Both the position numbers and the translations under genes were made by a program. The notes under the pieces were generated by a model. That model made no database searches, was not told where the DNA came from, and was given only the letters and a program-made list of their open reading frames with translations. From CATQHP01 sp965205595 (GTDB lineage: Bacteria > Acidobacteriota > Terriglobia > Bryobacterales > UBA6623), in NCBI GenBank assembly GCA_965205595.1, contig CBDBHI010000062.1:28447-92446 (forward strand): a DNA stretch of 64,000 nt, read 5' to 3'. This document shows positions 25,922-35,653 of the stretch, piece after piece. How positions within the stretch are numbered: the stretch's first letter is position 1; the number at the start of each line of letters is the position of its first letter.

Positions 25922-28599
25922 CTACCGGTCCCGGTCGCGAAACTCTTCGTACCAATTCTGGACAACGCGAATGACAGGCAACTCAGGCTCAACTTCTTCC
26001 ACAAAGTCCCTGAGCACGAAGCGACCGTCGGCCGCAACGTCGTAGGACACTCGATTGGGGTTAACCGTAACCAGACCTGGGTCCGAAAACAGGACCGTTT
26101 TCGATATTGCTGCGAACGACGGCGACGTCGTCAGTTCGACTGCCACTAGAGTAGCTCCCTCAACAAAGAATAGTTCACTCCCGTCTCGACTCCAACGCGG
26201 CTGACAGCCGCCAGTCTCTGAAATCTGCCATTGTCCGTCGCCGGAAGGAAACGGCCGTACGTAGACCTGGATTTCCCCGACGAATTCGAGCAGTACGCGA
26301 CGAAACGTCCGTCTGGGAACAGGTTCGGCGCAGTCTCGTTGAAGGGTGTGGCGAGGAACTCGATTGACTCGAATTCGTCCTCGTCATTCTTGTGTTTCAG
26401 ATACCAGAGGTCAAAGTTTGCTTCCGTACGTGACGTGTAGACGAGATAGTCCCCGTTATGGGACCAACCGTAGGGCTGCTCGCTGGTTCCTGTAGCAACA
26501 AGCGATTCTGCGTCGCCGGTGCCGTCCGCCGGGCGACGGTAAATGTCATAAGTTCCGCCTCGGTTCGACTGAAACGTGACCTCGAGTCCCGACGGCGACC
26601 ATTGTGGCCGCATTTCCGTCGCCGCGTCAAACGTTAGCCTGCGCTTTAGCGGCCGATCGACGTCGTGAATCCAAACGTCCGCTCCCGTATCGGATTCGAC
26701 CCCTCCAACCGCCACACGGCGACCGTCGGGAGAGAGCACGGGAAAAGACATATTCTGTTGGGGCTGCCCGATCTCGCCGACCCTCTCTCCCGCGCGGTTG
26801 CGCCAAACCAGTTGTCGCTGCTCGATGCCGGCGCCGTCTATGTAAACCAGCGTTTGATCGGCCGCGACCGAGGCATTGCGGCTGTCGTGGGCAAGCGGAA
26901 ACGCTTCGCCCGTTGCATTCAATCTCTCCAGGGAAAACGGCATCGCCCATAGCTCATCGGTTGAGTTGCTTGGCTGGAATACGAGATGCCCGCTGGGTGA
27001 GTATGAGGGGTGGCTGCCCGACCCCAAGAAAGTTCTACCTTCGCTCGCAAGGTTTTGTACCGCCATCGTTCGGCCGGTGGGAGTTTCAAAAGCCAGCACG
27101 ACAACGCGCGCTCCAGCCATCCGAGGCAGAAACTGCGACCAGTAGACCGCTCCGACGGGCTTACCTGTTGATGGGTCGATCTCGTCCGGCGAGATCAATT
27201 CTCTAGGGCTTCCGCCGCGGGCGGCAACTTCGTAGAGAGAGTGAGGCGTGCCCGAGCCGAACACGATGACCTCGCCATCCGGGCTCCAGGACGGTCCGTG
27301 GAAGTGGAGTCCCGGCAACTCGCAAATCTGGCTGGCTACACCACCCTGTACCGACACCTTCTTGACTACGTTGTCGACTGCAAAACCGATGGTCTCGCTG
27401 TCGGGAGACCAGAAGGCCGAATAGGCGCCTTCAGTGCCTTCGATCACGCGCGCATCTCGCTGGTCGAGATCTTGGATCCACAGCCTCCCTTCCTGACCCT
27501 GTTCGGTGAAAGCGATGTGCTTTCCGTTTGGCGAAATGACCACTGCGGTGTTGTTGGCGTCAGAAGCGCCGACACGCACCGGCGGATTAATTGCGAACCG
27601 GCGGAGCGCCGCTTCAGGGGGCTCTTCGCTGAAGTGAACGGCCGCAAGTGCCAAGAACGCTAACGACATCACTGCTGCTAGTGCTGCCGGCAGCCACGGT
27701 CTTCGTTTCGATTGAGGAGCAGGCGTTGGCTGGACTGGTTCTGAGGCGACCCCGGATACATTGATTGACCGAGTCTGCCCGGATTTCAGCCGGTCGGCGG
27801 CGCTCGAAAGGTCGACCGCCAACTCGGCCGCGGAGCCGTATCGCTTGTCCGCATCCTTTTCCAAACATTTCGCCGTCAGGAACTCGAGTTCCATCGGCAC
27901 TCCGGCGCGGACCGCCGTTAGCGGCTCGGGCTGCTCGTTGACAATCTCGTAGCCTAGCGCTTGGTCGTATTCACCCTTGAACGGCCGCATCCCCGTGACC
28001 ATTTCGTACAGCACGACGCCCAGCGCCCAGATGTCGCCGCGGTGGTCGACTGTCGCGCCCTGCATTTGCTCGGGACTCATGTAGGCCACCGTGCCCCGGG
28101 TCGTCTCGGGCTTGGTCAGGCGCGAGGCCTCGGCTAGGCGGGCCAGACCGAAGTCCATGATGACGGCGCGGCCCTTGGGTTCGATCAGGATGTTGGCGGG
28201 CTTGATATCGCGGTGGATGATGCCTTTTTCATGCGCGGCTTCGAGGCCGTGGGCGACTTGGCGTCCGATGTCGAGCGCTTCTTGGATCGGCAGCGGGCCT
28301 TGCTCGATACGCGCTTCGAGGCTCTGTCCCTCGATGAACGCCATCGAGAGAAACGTCTTACCATCCGCCTCGCCAATTTCATGGACCGTACATACGTTGG
28401 GATGATCGAGCCCCGCCGCTGCCTTCGCTTCCCGCAAGAACCGGGCCTTAGCCTCGGCGTCATCGAGAAGGTGTTTCGCTAGGAACTTCAGCGCAACGGT
28501 ACGGTCAAGGCGCGAGTCCCGCGCCTTATAGACGACACCCATACCACCCTCGCCGAGCTTCTCGCCAACGGGGTAGTGGCTAATCTGTTGGCCGACCAC
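25922..28599 (-). pseudogene. Ser/Thr protein kinase with TolB-like propeller, one-base frameshift
   Basis: GTG start at 28599. Kinase domain: GEGGMGVVYKA, catalytic HRDIKPAN, DFG, APE-like SPEQ; about 270 residues. A transmembrane helix follows (LPAALAAVMSLAFLALAAVH), then WD40/PD40 (TolB-like) repeats. The frame stops at 26146 after 817 codons, but shifting frame at the run of four C (26275-26278, G on the coding strand) restores the family ending (EIQVYVRPFPSGDGQWQIS ... ELFFVEGATLVAVEL ... IRVVQNWYEEFR) down to the stop at 25922. One G was lost, or mis-called. The kinase part is intact. Such receptors are frequent in acidobacteria; signal unknown. Confidence 0.88.
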
Positions 28600-28679
28600 C
28601 TTACGCGCAATTCTACCGCGCCAAGGGCCAAAACGCTACGCCCGGACTGTGCCGTACGCAAGAAGAAGGACCTTCCGGC

Positions 28680-28752
28680 GGGGACTGGCACATGCGAACA
28701 CGCAATCTCTCCACCTTGACGAACCCTCGTGTTGCCTGTCCCCCACCAAGCT
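28680..28752. repeat. Dispersed repeat module C, copy 4
   Basis: GGGGACTGGCACATGCGAAC ... GTTGCCTGTCCCCCACCAAGC, with the IS1111 target CCTGTCCCCCA intact and unoccupied. No leader is obvious before it. It lies about 80 bases upstream of the kinase start. Confidence 0.8.
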
Positions 28753-28936
28753 CAAGATCTCAGACCACCAAAAACCCCCGTCCCGCGATTCTGAAATAAT
28801 TATCTTATTGATTTAAAACCACTTCCCAGTTCCGAGCCTCGAATTCTGTACACCCCAGTAGTACAATAGAGTCGTGACCACTAACCGCCGCAATCGAGTC
28901 AACAAACCCCGCGCGAGACCCAAGGCGATTTTTAGC

Positions 28937-28985
28937 GAAATCCGGCCAAACCCGGCCAATCCCGGCCAAATCCGGGCAATTCCGG
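28937..28985. repeat. Short tandem repeat, CCGGCCAA-type units
   Basis: Four to five degenerate units of about 11 bases (AAATCCGGCCAA, ACCCGGCCAA, TCCCGGCCAA, ATCCGGGCAA, TTCCGGACA). A comparable array with a different unit is at 58758-58787. Too short and degenerate for CRISPR, and there are no spacers. Confidence 0.6.
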
Positions 28986-29181
28986 ACATTCTCAGGCCGA
29001 AGCTCCGCTTGCCGGCGGCTGAAAGCCTCCAAATAGAAGATTATAAAGGAGTTACTGAATCGTAGTCTTAAATAGAAAACTTCGGCACGTCATCCAACAC
29101 TAACGAAAAGAAAATAACAGAAACAATTGACCCAATGCCCCGTAACTACCACTTGCCGCCGACCCCGCCGCAGAAAACATA

Positions 29182-29778
29182 ATGCCAGCCGGAAAATGGA
29201 TTCGCGAAAACGCCGCCTTGCTCATCGGCATTCTGATGCCAATCATCGTCGTCGTGTTTTTCTTGCTGGCGAGTTACATCCCACGGCTGCTAGTCGACCC
29301 GCCAGCCTACGATTTTCTCTTCGCTCACGACTACGGCTATTCAAATCAGCAGTCTCGCTGGCGCTACGAGATTGGCCTCGACCCCCAGAAACAGCTTCGC
29401 GTACGCGCGTTTTTGACTGAACCCGAAAAGTACGCACCTCGCGCACGCCTGTTTCGGTACGAGCACGCGACCGGAAATGTTCGCGAGATTATCTTGCCCT
29501 CACCCGACTTAGAGGAAGTTCCGGAATCAGGCGTCATCGTCGAGCTGCCCGAGTTTCAGGACGAGCTGATCGACCCAAGCGTGTTCTCACCAGATGGCTA
29601 CGAGCTTTTGAAGTCGCGCAGGAGCGGCGCTGATTTCATCGGCTTTTTCTATTGCGGAAACCAGCGCGGTATGGCACTCGGAAAGAACGGAGCCGTCATC
29701 GCCATTCCGGCAAACGACGGATACAACTGGTACTCGGCCCGATTCCTCGGGTGGATTATCACGCCTTCGAAACTATAA
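29182..29778 (+). CDS. Uncharacterised membrane-anchored protein
   Basis: 198 residues, not recognised. One N-terminal transmembrane helix (AALLIGILMPIIVVVFFLLA) is followed by an extracytoplasmic domain rich in aromatic and charged residues (YDFLFAHDYGYSNQQSRWRY). No catalytic motif is seen. The gene is followed six bases later by a multi-spanning membrane protein gene, so the two probably form a small membrane unit. Confidence 0.6.
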   Translation: MPAGKWIRENAALLIGILMPIIVVVFFLLASYIPRLLVDPPAYDFLFAHDYGYSNQQSRWRYEIGLDPQKQLRVRAFLTEPEKYAPRARLFRYEHATGNVREIILPSPDLEEVPESGVIVELPEFQDELIDPSVFSPDGYELLKSRRSGADFIGFFYCGNQRGMALGKNGAVIAIPANDGYNWYSARFLGWIITPSKL

Positions 29779-29783
29779 GCGAC

Positions 29784-30716
29784 ATGTCTGCCAAAGAAGA
29801 CGCGCTAAAACATATCGCCGCGATTGCCCGCGAGCAAGATCTAACCTCCGCCGAAGTTCTAGCAGCACTCTCCAACACCGAAGACTCGTCCGAAGAAAAG
29901 ACCTCCGTCTTGACGAAACTGTTGGGCTACTTCGGCGGGATCTTCGTGCTAGCCGGATTGGGTGTGTTCATCGAGATGCAGTGGAGCGAGATGAACTCGT
30001 TCTCGCGCATCGTGATCACGCTTGGGTCCGGCATCGCGGCGTTCGTCATGGCTTACTTCGCGGTCAACGATGAACGCTGGGAAAAGACGGCGACGCCGCT
30101 ATTTTTGGTTGCGGCGCTGTTACAGCCCATGGGCATACTTGTGGCGATTGACGAGTTTTCTCGGGGTGGCGATGAACGCCACGCAATTCTGTTTGCGTCC
30201 GGCGTTTTGCTGGTTCAGCAGACGTTGGCTTTCATAAAACTCCGGCGAACCGTTCTTGTCTTCGCCGCGCTCGTGTTTGCGGTCTGCTTCTACGGCACCA
30301 GTATGGATCTGATGGACGTCGACGAAGATCTCATCGTTTTCTCGATTGGACTTTCGCTACTGTGCGTGACGTATTCGATTGACCGCACTCCCCACGCGGC
30401 AATCACGCCTTTCTGGTACTTCGCCAGCTCAACCGCGACGTTGGTAGCGCTGTTTTCATTGATCGAAGAGACCTTCCTAGAAATTCTGTTCCTAGGCGCG
30501 GGCTGCGGCCTAGTGTTCCTGAGTACCTGGGTAAAGAGCCGCAGTCTGTTGGCCGTCGGGACTGTCGCGATACTCGGCTATGTTGGCTACTTCACGGCCG
30601 AGCATTTCACCAATGTCGTAGGCTGGCCAGTCGCCTTAATTATGTTCGGAATGATGTTGATCGGCCTCAGCGCCGCCGCCTTTCGCATCAACCGCAAATA
30701 CATCGCGCCCGGCTAG
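29784..30716 (+). CDS. Multi-spanning membrane protein (DUF2157-like)
   Basis: 310 residues from ATG 29784. An N-terminal soluble helical segment (SAKEDALKHIAAIAREQDLT) is followed by about ten transmembrane helices, the first LLGYFGGIFVLAGLGVFIEM. The layout (short cytosolic head, GxxFxxxGxGxFI first helix, many short helices) resembles DUF2157 proteins. Function unknown. It is six bases downstream of the previous membrane-anchored protein and probably co-transcribed. Confidence 0.6.
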   Translation: MSAKEDALKHIAAIAREQDLTSAEVLAALSNTEDSSEEKTSVLTKLLGYFGGIFVLAGLGVFIEMQWSEMNSFSRIVITLGSGIAAFVMAYFAVNDERWEKTATPLFLVAALLQPMGILVAIDEFSRGGDERHAILFASGVLLVQQTLAFIKLRRTVLVFAALVFAVCFYGTSMDLMDVDEDLIVFSIGLSLLCVTYSIDRTPHAAITPFWYFASSTATLVALFSLIEETFLEILFLGAGCGLVFLSTWVKSRSLLAVGTVAILGYVGYFTAEHFTNVVGWPVALIMFGMMLIGLSAAAFRINRKYIAPG

Positions 30717-30738
30717 TGGGGCTGAGGATTATATTCGT

Positions 30739-31203
30739 ATGGCGAGGAGTCGAATTAAGGTCGGAGATATTTTCCGTATTCCGCTACCCGAGGGCCGATT
30801 TGGGTACTGCCAGTACATTCAGTGGAATGACCAAATGGGCTGTCTCACCAAAGTCTTCGACTTGGTTGCAAAAAACGAACTCCGTAGTATTGACGAATTG
30901 TCAGAAGTCCCAGAGATGTTTCCTCCGATTTTTGTCGGGCTGAAAGCATCGGCGAAAAGCGGTCGGTGGGCCATAGTCGGCAACCTTCCTGTGGCACCGA
31001 TTGAGTTCCCAACATTTAGGGCGAGTAACGGATATGCCGCAGGCGTTTATGGCGATTGGAGCCTTTGGGATGGTGCTTCACACCGCTTCATTGGTGTTCT
31101 TCCAACGTCATTTCGTAAGTTCGAGAAGCTGGTAATTTGGGGTGATGAACTCGTTGAAGAACGGATAGCTTCCGGCATCGACATTCATGCAGAAATAATT
31201 TGA
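30739..31203 (+). CDS. Immunity protein 26 (Imm26) family, orphan
   Basis: 154 residues. The N-terminal RIKVGDIFRIPLPEGRFGYC followed by QYIQW matches the Imm26 fold (a beta-barrel immunity protein found with polymorphic toxins). No toxin, Rhs or secretion gene is adjacent; its nearest neighbours are a membrane protein and a sulfatase. It could be an orphan protecting against toxins of neighbours, or a domesticated copy. Local base composition is more AT-rich than the flanking genes, suggesting transfer. Confidence 0.7.
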   Translation: MARSRIKVGDIFRIPLPEGRFGYCQYIQWNDQMGCLTKVFDLVAKNELRSIDELSEVPEMFPPIFVGLKASAKSGRWAIVGNLPVAPIEFPTFRASNGYAAGVYGDWSLWDGASHRFIGVLPTSFRKFEKLVIWGDELVEERIASGIDIHAEII

Positions 31204-31325
31204 TCGATTGAATTGGCGCGAGTGGTATCCGGCCCAGTGTGCCTATGCCTCAGAAGTACCTCGAAATTAGTAGGGCTCGGTGCGGCGATATTTCGCCAGG
31301 GTTGGGCTGATAGAATGGCCGTCGA

Positions 31326-32732
31326 ATGAACTTACAACTAACCCGCCGAGACGTGCTTAGGGGGCTAGCTGCTGGAACCGCAGCCTCGCTTGGCGCCGCC
31401 AATGCCCAGCAGTCTCGCCGCCCGAATATTCTCTATGTCTTCAGCGACCAGCACCGTGCTTGCTCGATGCCCGGCGAGCCCTACAACGATGCTGCCGCGC
31501 CTTCGCTGGCCAAGCTCGCTTCGCAAGGCACCACGTTCACGCAATGTATATCGAACTACCCCGTTTGCTCGCCGTACCGCGGTATCTTGATGACAGGCCG
31601 CTGGCCGTATCAAACAGGCATCATTGACAACGCGTTCCCGCTACGTAAGTCGGAATTCTCGCTCGGCGAGGCGTTCCAGCAAGCCGGCTATCACACCGGC
31701 TACGTCGGCAAATGGCATCTCGACGCCTGCGGCGCCGAAGGCCTTTCGCTGAAACCTGAAGGCGAAGAGCGTCACGGATTCAAAGAGTGGCACGCTTGGT
31801 ATCGCACAAACGATCATCAGGACAGCTCGGTAACCTTCGACCCAGTTACGGGTAAACAGCGTATACCGGTCGGCTACAACGCGACCAACATGACCCACGA
31901 CGCGGTCAGCTTCATCGAACGGAATCGCTCGCAGCCGTGGATGCTCGTGCTCTCGTGGAACCCGCCGCATCCTCCCTACCACGACGCCCCGGCGGACCTG
32001 ATGAAGAAATATCCGGCCGGCGATCTGCAGCTACGCCCAAATACCGTTGAGACCGTCCATCGAGGAGTCGGCGGGCGCGGCACCGAGACCCGCACCGATC
32101 TGACCGGCTACAACGCCCACATCGAGGGAATCGATATCGAGATGGCACGATTACTGCGGACGCTCGACGAAACGGGCCAGGCCGAGAACACGATCGTGAT
32201 CTACACCTCGGATCATGGCGAAATGATGGGCTCACATAACCGCACGGGAAAGCGCTTACCCCACGAAGAGTCCTGCAACGTCCCGTTCATCGTCCGCGCT
32301 CCTGGAATGGAGCCGAATCGCAAGACCGACATAATGTTGGGAGCGATCGATATCTATCCGACCCTATGTGGGTTGGCCGAAATTCCAGTGCCTGAGAGTT
32401 GCATGGGCCGCGATCTTTCTGGCGTGATTCGCGGAGAGAATATCCAGGGCCCCGAACATCAGTTCCTGATGCACATTTCGAAGACGAACGGAAGCGGCGG
32501 CGTCAATCATCCAGCGCCGTTGTTTCGCGGAATTCGGACGAAACGCCATACCTACGCCTGTGGTGAGATTGGCCGCTGGTGCCTGTACGACAACCAGGAA
32601 GATCCATATCAACAGCACAATCTCGCGGACGATCCGTCGCGCTCAAAACTCATGGCCGAGCTCGACGGCGAGGTGCTCGACTACTTGCGTGTCGCCAACG
32701 ACCGCTATCCGTATCGCATTACCAGAAACTAA
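31326..32732 (+). CDS. Tat-exported sulfatase
   Basis: 468 residues. Twin-arginine leader (LTRRDVLRGLAAGTAASLG) then the alkaline-phosphatase-like sulfatase fold: metal-binding FSDQHRA, formylglycine motif CSPYRGILMTGR (C-x-P-x-R), GKWHLD, and YTSDHGEMMGSH with the second metal pair. Predicted to hydrolyse a sulfate ester, probably on a polysaccharide, in the periplasm. It needs formylglycine-generating modification, but no maturase gene is in the window. A second sulfatase is at 55930-57384; the two differ in sequence. Confidence 0.9.
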   Translation: MNLQLTRRDVLRGLAAGTAASLGAANAQQSRRPNILYVFSDQHRACSMPGEPYNDAAAPSLAKLASQGTTFTQCISNYPVCSPYRGILMTGRWPYQTGIIDNAFPLRKSEFSLGEAFQQAGYHTGYVGKWHLDACGAEGLSLKPEGEERHGFKEWHAWYRTNDHQDSSVTFDPVTGKQRIPVGYNATNMTHDAVSFIERNRSQPWMLVLSWNPPHPPYHDAPADLMKKYPAGDLQLRPNTVETVHRGVGGRGTETRTDLTGYNAHIEGIDIEMARLLRTLDETGQAENTIVIYTSDHGEMMGSHNRTGKRLPHEESCNVPFIVRAPGMEPNRKTDIMLGAIDIYPTLCGLAEIPVPESCMGRDLSGVIRGENIQGPEHQFLMHISKTNGSGGVNHPAPLFRGIRTKRHTYACGEIGRWCLYDNQEDPYQQHNLADDPSRSKLMAELDGEVLDYLRVANDRYPYRITRN

Positions 32733-32742
32733 CCGCTGACGT

Positions 32743-33699
32743 TCAGACAGCCGGGAGGTCGTCGAATTGGACCTCGCCGCGCGCCCGCCGCTCTCCCGGC
32801 AAAAGCGCCGAGTAGATGGTGCTCAAAACGGGCGTATCGACGCCGGCTGCCTGGCCGTATCGGATCACGGCACCGACCTGATCTTCCAATTCCGACGGCA
32901 CGCCACGCACAAGATCGCGATGCATCGACGCGGTCGTTTCAGACGTCAGCTTTTCAAGAACCCCTAAACAGCCCGCGGCAAATTCAGGAGGTACGTCAGC
33001 ACCCTGCGATCTCGCAACAGCCCCGATCTCAGCAGCCACCGCAAGCAACGTCTCACGGGTCTGTTCGAGAACGCGAAGAACGCCCGCCGGTGCTCGCGAA
33101 ACCGCGCCAACAGCCCCAAGCGTGGCGACCATCAACAACTTCTTCCACATATCCGTCACGATGTCTTCGGAAACCTGAGCGTCCATGGTTGACACCGGCG
33201 CTAGGTGCTCGGCGATGCGCGTTACGCGCTCTGACACGCCTCCGCGCAGTTCCCCAAATGCGATCGAGGGTCGAAGGTCGGCGTGGCGGATTCGTCCAGT
33301 CGCAACCTTTTCACTGAAGATCCGGGATAGCCCACCGATCACCGCTTCGTCACCGAGTATCGAAGCCGCCGCCGTTGGCGCGTCCACCCCGTTCTGAAGC
33401 GGAATCACCGTCGTGCCCTCGGCAACCACAGGCGACACAAACTCGGCCGCGGCAGCAACCTGCGACGCCTTGACGGCTAAAAATACGACTTCCATCGGCT
33501 CCAGCGTTGCCGGCTGATCAGCAACTTTTGGATGATCGGTCGAAAAGTCGCCCAGGGTACTGGAGATGTGCAACCCGTCGCGCCGCAATACTCGGGCGGT
33601 CTCGGGCCTTGCGAGCAAAGTGACATCGAGGCCATGTTCGATCATGCGGCCGCCAAAGTATCCACCGACTGCTCCGACACCGACTACAGCAATTTTCAT
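32743..33699 (-). CDS. 2-dehydropantoate 2-reductase family protein, second copy
   Basis: 318 residues. NADPH-binding GVGAVGGYFGGRM at the N-terminus, LLARPE, IPLQNGVDAP and the catalytic lysine segment DMWKKLLMVATLGAVGAVSR. The C-terminal part (SMHRDLVRGVPSELEDQVGA) matches the ketopantoate reductase domain ending. Convergent with the sulfatase gene (10 bases apart). The window therefore carries two diverged members of the family; which one makes pantoate cannot be told. Confidence 0.85.
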   Translation of the reverse strand: MKIAVVGVGAVGGYFGGRMIEHGLDVTLLARPETARVLRRDGLHISSTLGDFSTDHPKVADQPATLEPMEVVFLAVKASQVAAAAEFVSPVVAEGTTVIPLQNGVDAPTAAASILGDEAVIGGLSRIFSEKVATGRIRHADLRPSIAFGELRGGVSERVTRIAEHLAPVSTMDAQVSEDIVTDMWKKLLMVATLGAVGAVSRAPAGVLRVLEQTRETLLAVAAEIGAVARSQGADVPPEFAAGCLGVLEKLTSETTASMHRDLVRGVPSELEDQVGAVIRYGQAAGVDTPVLSTIYSALLPGERRARGEVQFDDLPAV

Positions 33700-33814
33700 T
33701 TGAGATAAGCCCTGATCCTTCCAGCGATGCGCCGCGGACGCCGATCCAGTTTAGCCCAAGCCGCAAACACACCTTAGCTATAGTAAAAATTCTCAGGATG
33801 GTTTCGAACTAGCC

Positions 33815-35131
33815 ATGTCGTCCGCGAACCCTCCGCCTCGACCAAAGCCCTCGCCGCCGCAATCTTCCACGGTTCGCGAACCGAAATCGTTGGTAATAGG
33901 AGCGTTATGTAGCGCGTTCCTGGTGTTCGGCATCTACCAGGCGATTGTCATCTGGGTCGCGGAAGACAGAATTGCCATTGGCACGATCGAATCGTTGACG
34001 GCATCCACCAAGCTCGTCTCTTATCACGACTTAGCCTGGTCGCGGCTCGGTCAGCTCAAGAGCAACCAACGCTCGAGCGACGACGAAGCGCGCGCGCATT
34101 TTGAGAAAGCTCTAGAAATCAACCGTTTCGACTGGTCGTCATCGGTCGGACTCGGACTGCTGCTAGAACGCGGCGGCGACCTCGACGCGGCCCAAAAATC
34201 TCTGGAGCGCGCCGTCAAGTCGTATCACGGACCTCAACCCCTGTGGAGTCTCGCGAATTTCGCCCTCAGACGCGGCGACGACGACCTTTTTTGGCGTAGC
34301 ATTTACCGCGCAATCGAGCGGTCGCCTAAAGATTTAGCATCCGCGGCGTCACTCTGCTGGCGCGCCTTCGACGACCCAAGCGAAATTTTGGCCAACGGAA
34401 TTCCCGACACACCGGAAGTTACGCGGGAATACATTGAGTTTCTTTTCAGCAGAAACCAACCCGCCGCCATCGCCGGCGCCTGGCAGCGCCTAGCGCCGCA
34501 CCTTCAGGCGGACGATCAACAACAAGTACTCGTGTATCTACGACAACTCATTGGATCCGGTGACGCCGATCAAACCGTCGCGGTCTGGAACGATGCCTGT
34601 CGTAACAACATCCTGCCATTTCAGCCATTTACACCGTCGCGTCGAAATCTGATCACGAACGCAATGTTCGACTCAGAGCCCAGCAGCGTGGCATTAGACT
34701 GGCGATACCCACCCGAAAATGGCGGGAGATGGAGGTATCTCCGCGACCCGGAAAGCGAGTACCGCATGGAACTCGAGCTTTCGCGGAATCGCCCCGAACA
34801 AGCCGAATTCCTTCTGCAGCTTGTTCCTGTCGAACTAGATACGCTCTATCGATTCACCTCGCAGTATCAAACGGTCGAATTGTCAGACCCCACCGGAATG
34901 ATTTGGGCGGCTAGCGACAGCGCCAATCGCCCACTAGGGCGATCCACATCAATGGCGCAGTCGGCGAACTGGGCCGAAGCTCAGTTTCAGTTTCGAACGG
35001 GCCCCGATGCACGGTTCGTTTTTTTACGCCTAGCGTATGTTCGCGCGCCCGGCACCGCTCGTCGCGTCGGTAGTTTCCGACTCGCGGAATGTTCCCTCCA
35101 GAAGGTAGTAGCCGAGGTCGAAGCACCGTGA
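33815..35131 (+). CDS. TPR-containing membrane protein of a polysaccharide locus
   Basis: 438 residues. Proline-rich cytosolic start, one transmembrane helix (SLVIGALCSAFLVFGIYQAI), TPR-like helical repeats (about 75-270; ARAHFEKALEINRFDWSSSV), and a C-terminal beta-rich domain (about 285-430) of the carbohydrate-binding jelly-roll type (RNLITNAMFDSEPS, RFTSQYQTVEL). Its stop overlaps the GTG of the first ligase gene, so it is coupled to it. Probably helps organise polysaccharide chain assembly or transfer. This is a context-based reading, not a named family. Confidence 0.6.
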   Translation: MSSANPPPRPKPSPPQSSTVREPKSLVIGALCSAFLVFGIYQAIVIWVAEDRIAIGTIESLTASTKLVSYHDLAWSRLGQLKSNQRSSDDEARAHFEKALEINRFDWSSSVGLGLLLERGGDLDAAQKSLERAVKSYHGPQPLWSLANFALRRGDDDLFWRSIYRAIERSPKDLASAASLCWRAFDDPSEILANGIPDTPEVTREYIEFLFSRNQPAAIAGAWQRLAPHLQADDQQQVLVYLRQLIGSGDADQTVAVWNDACRNNILPFQPFTPSRRNLITNAMFDSEPSSVALDWRYPPENGGRWRYLRDPESEYRMELELSRNRPEQAEFLLQLVPVELDTLYRFTSQYQTVELSDPTGMIWAASDSANRPLGRSTSMAQSANWAEAQFQFRTGPDARFVFLRLAYVRAPGTARRVGSFRLAECSLQKVVAEVEAP

Positions 35132-35653
35132 CGTTCTACCAATTTCGCAATCTGACAGGATGGTGCCTGTTCGGCATTTTGGCCTTCTCGATCTTGGCCT
35201 TTGGAACGGTCGAAACCTGGGCGGAAATGGTGCTGGAGGTCAGCACGTTCCTGGTGGCCCTCGCGTGGATTGGATGGACGCTAAAGCATCGCGATCAGAT
35301 CGTGTGGCATTGGCTTCTTTTGGTCCCGATCCTGGTGGTCGTCGCCGCAACCGCACAACTCGTTCTTGGCATATCCGCGAGCCGCTATCGCGCGATCCAC
35401 GACCTCATGCTCTGGGTCACTTACCTGGCGTTTTTAGCTCTGTGTCTCAACGCATTTAAAGATCGCTGGATTCGTGATCGAGTCGCACATGCCCGGGTGC
35501 TGTTGTGTTTTTTTGTGGCCGTCGCGGGATTGTTGCAGTACTACCTGTTTCAATGCATAGGTGATTAAGAAAAAGCGTCCTCCTGGCGGGAATAATAAGT
35601 CGGGCTCGGCTGCGGCAAGCAGGCGAACCGAAACCCAGACCCAGGAGGACAAA

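Larger units (their letters stand above)
28600..29181. other. Intergenic region with repeats, no supported gene
   Basis: Divergent region between the kinase and a small membrane protein gene. Contains module C copy 4 (28680-28752) and short CCGGCCAA tandem repeats (28937-28985). An AT-rich part (28790-28815) could hold promoters. A 63-codon frame at 28874-29065 spans the tandem repeats and is not supported as a gene. Confidence 0.55.

Noticed and set aside
28937..28985. Possible CRISPR array
   Set aside because: Units are about 11 bases with no unique spacers and no cas genes are in the window.
28874..29065. Small plus-strand frame of 63 codons
   Set aside because: Spans a tandem repeat and has no ribosome binding site or recognised relative; may be a remnant, not supported as a gene.
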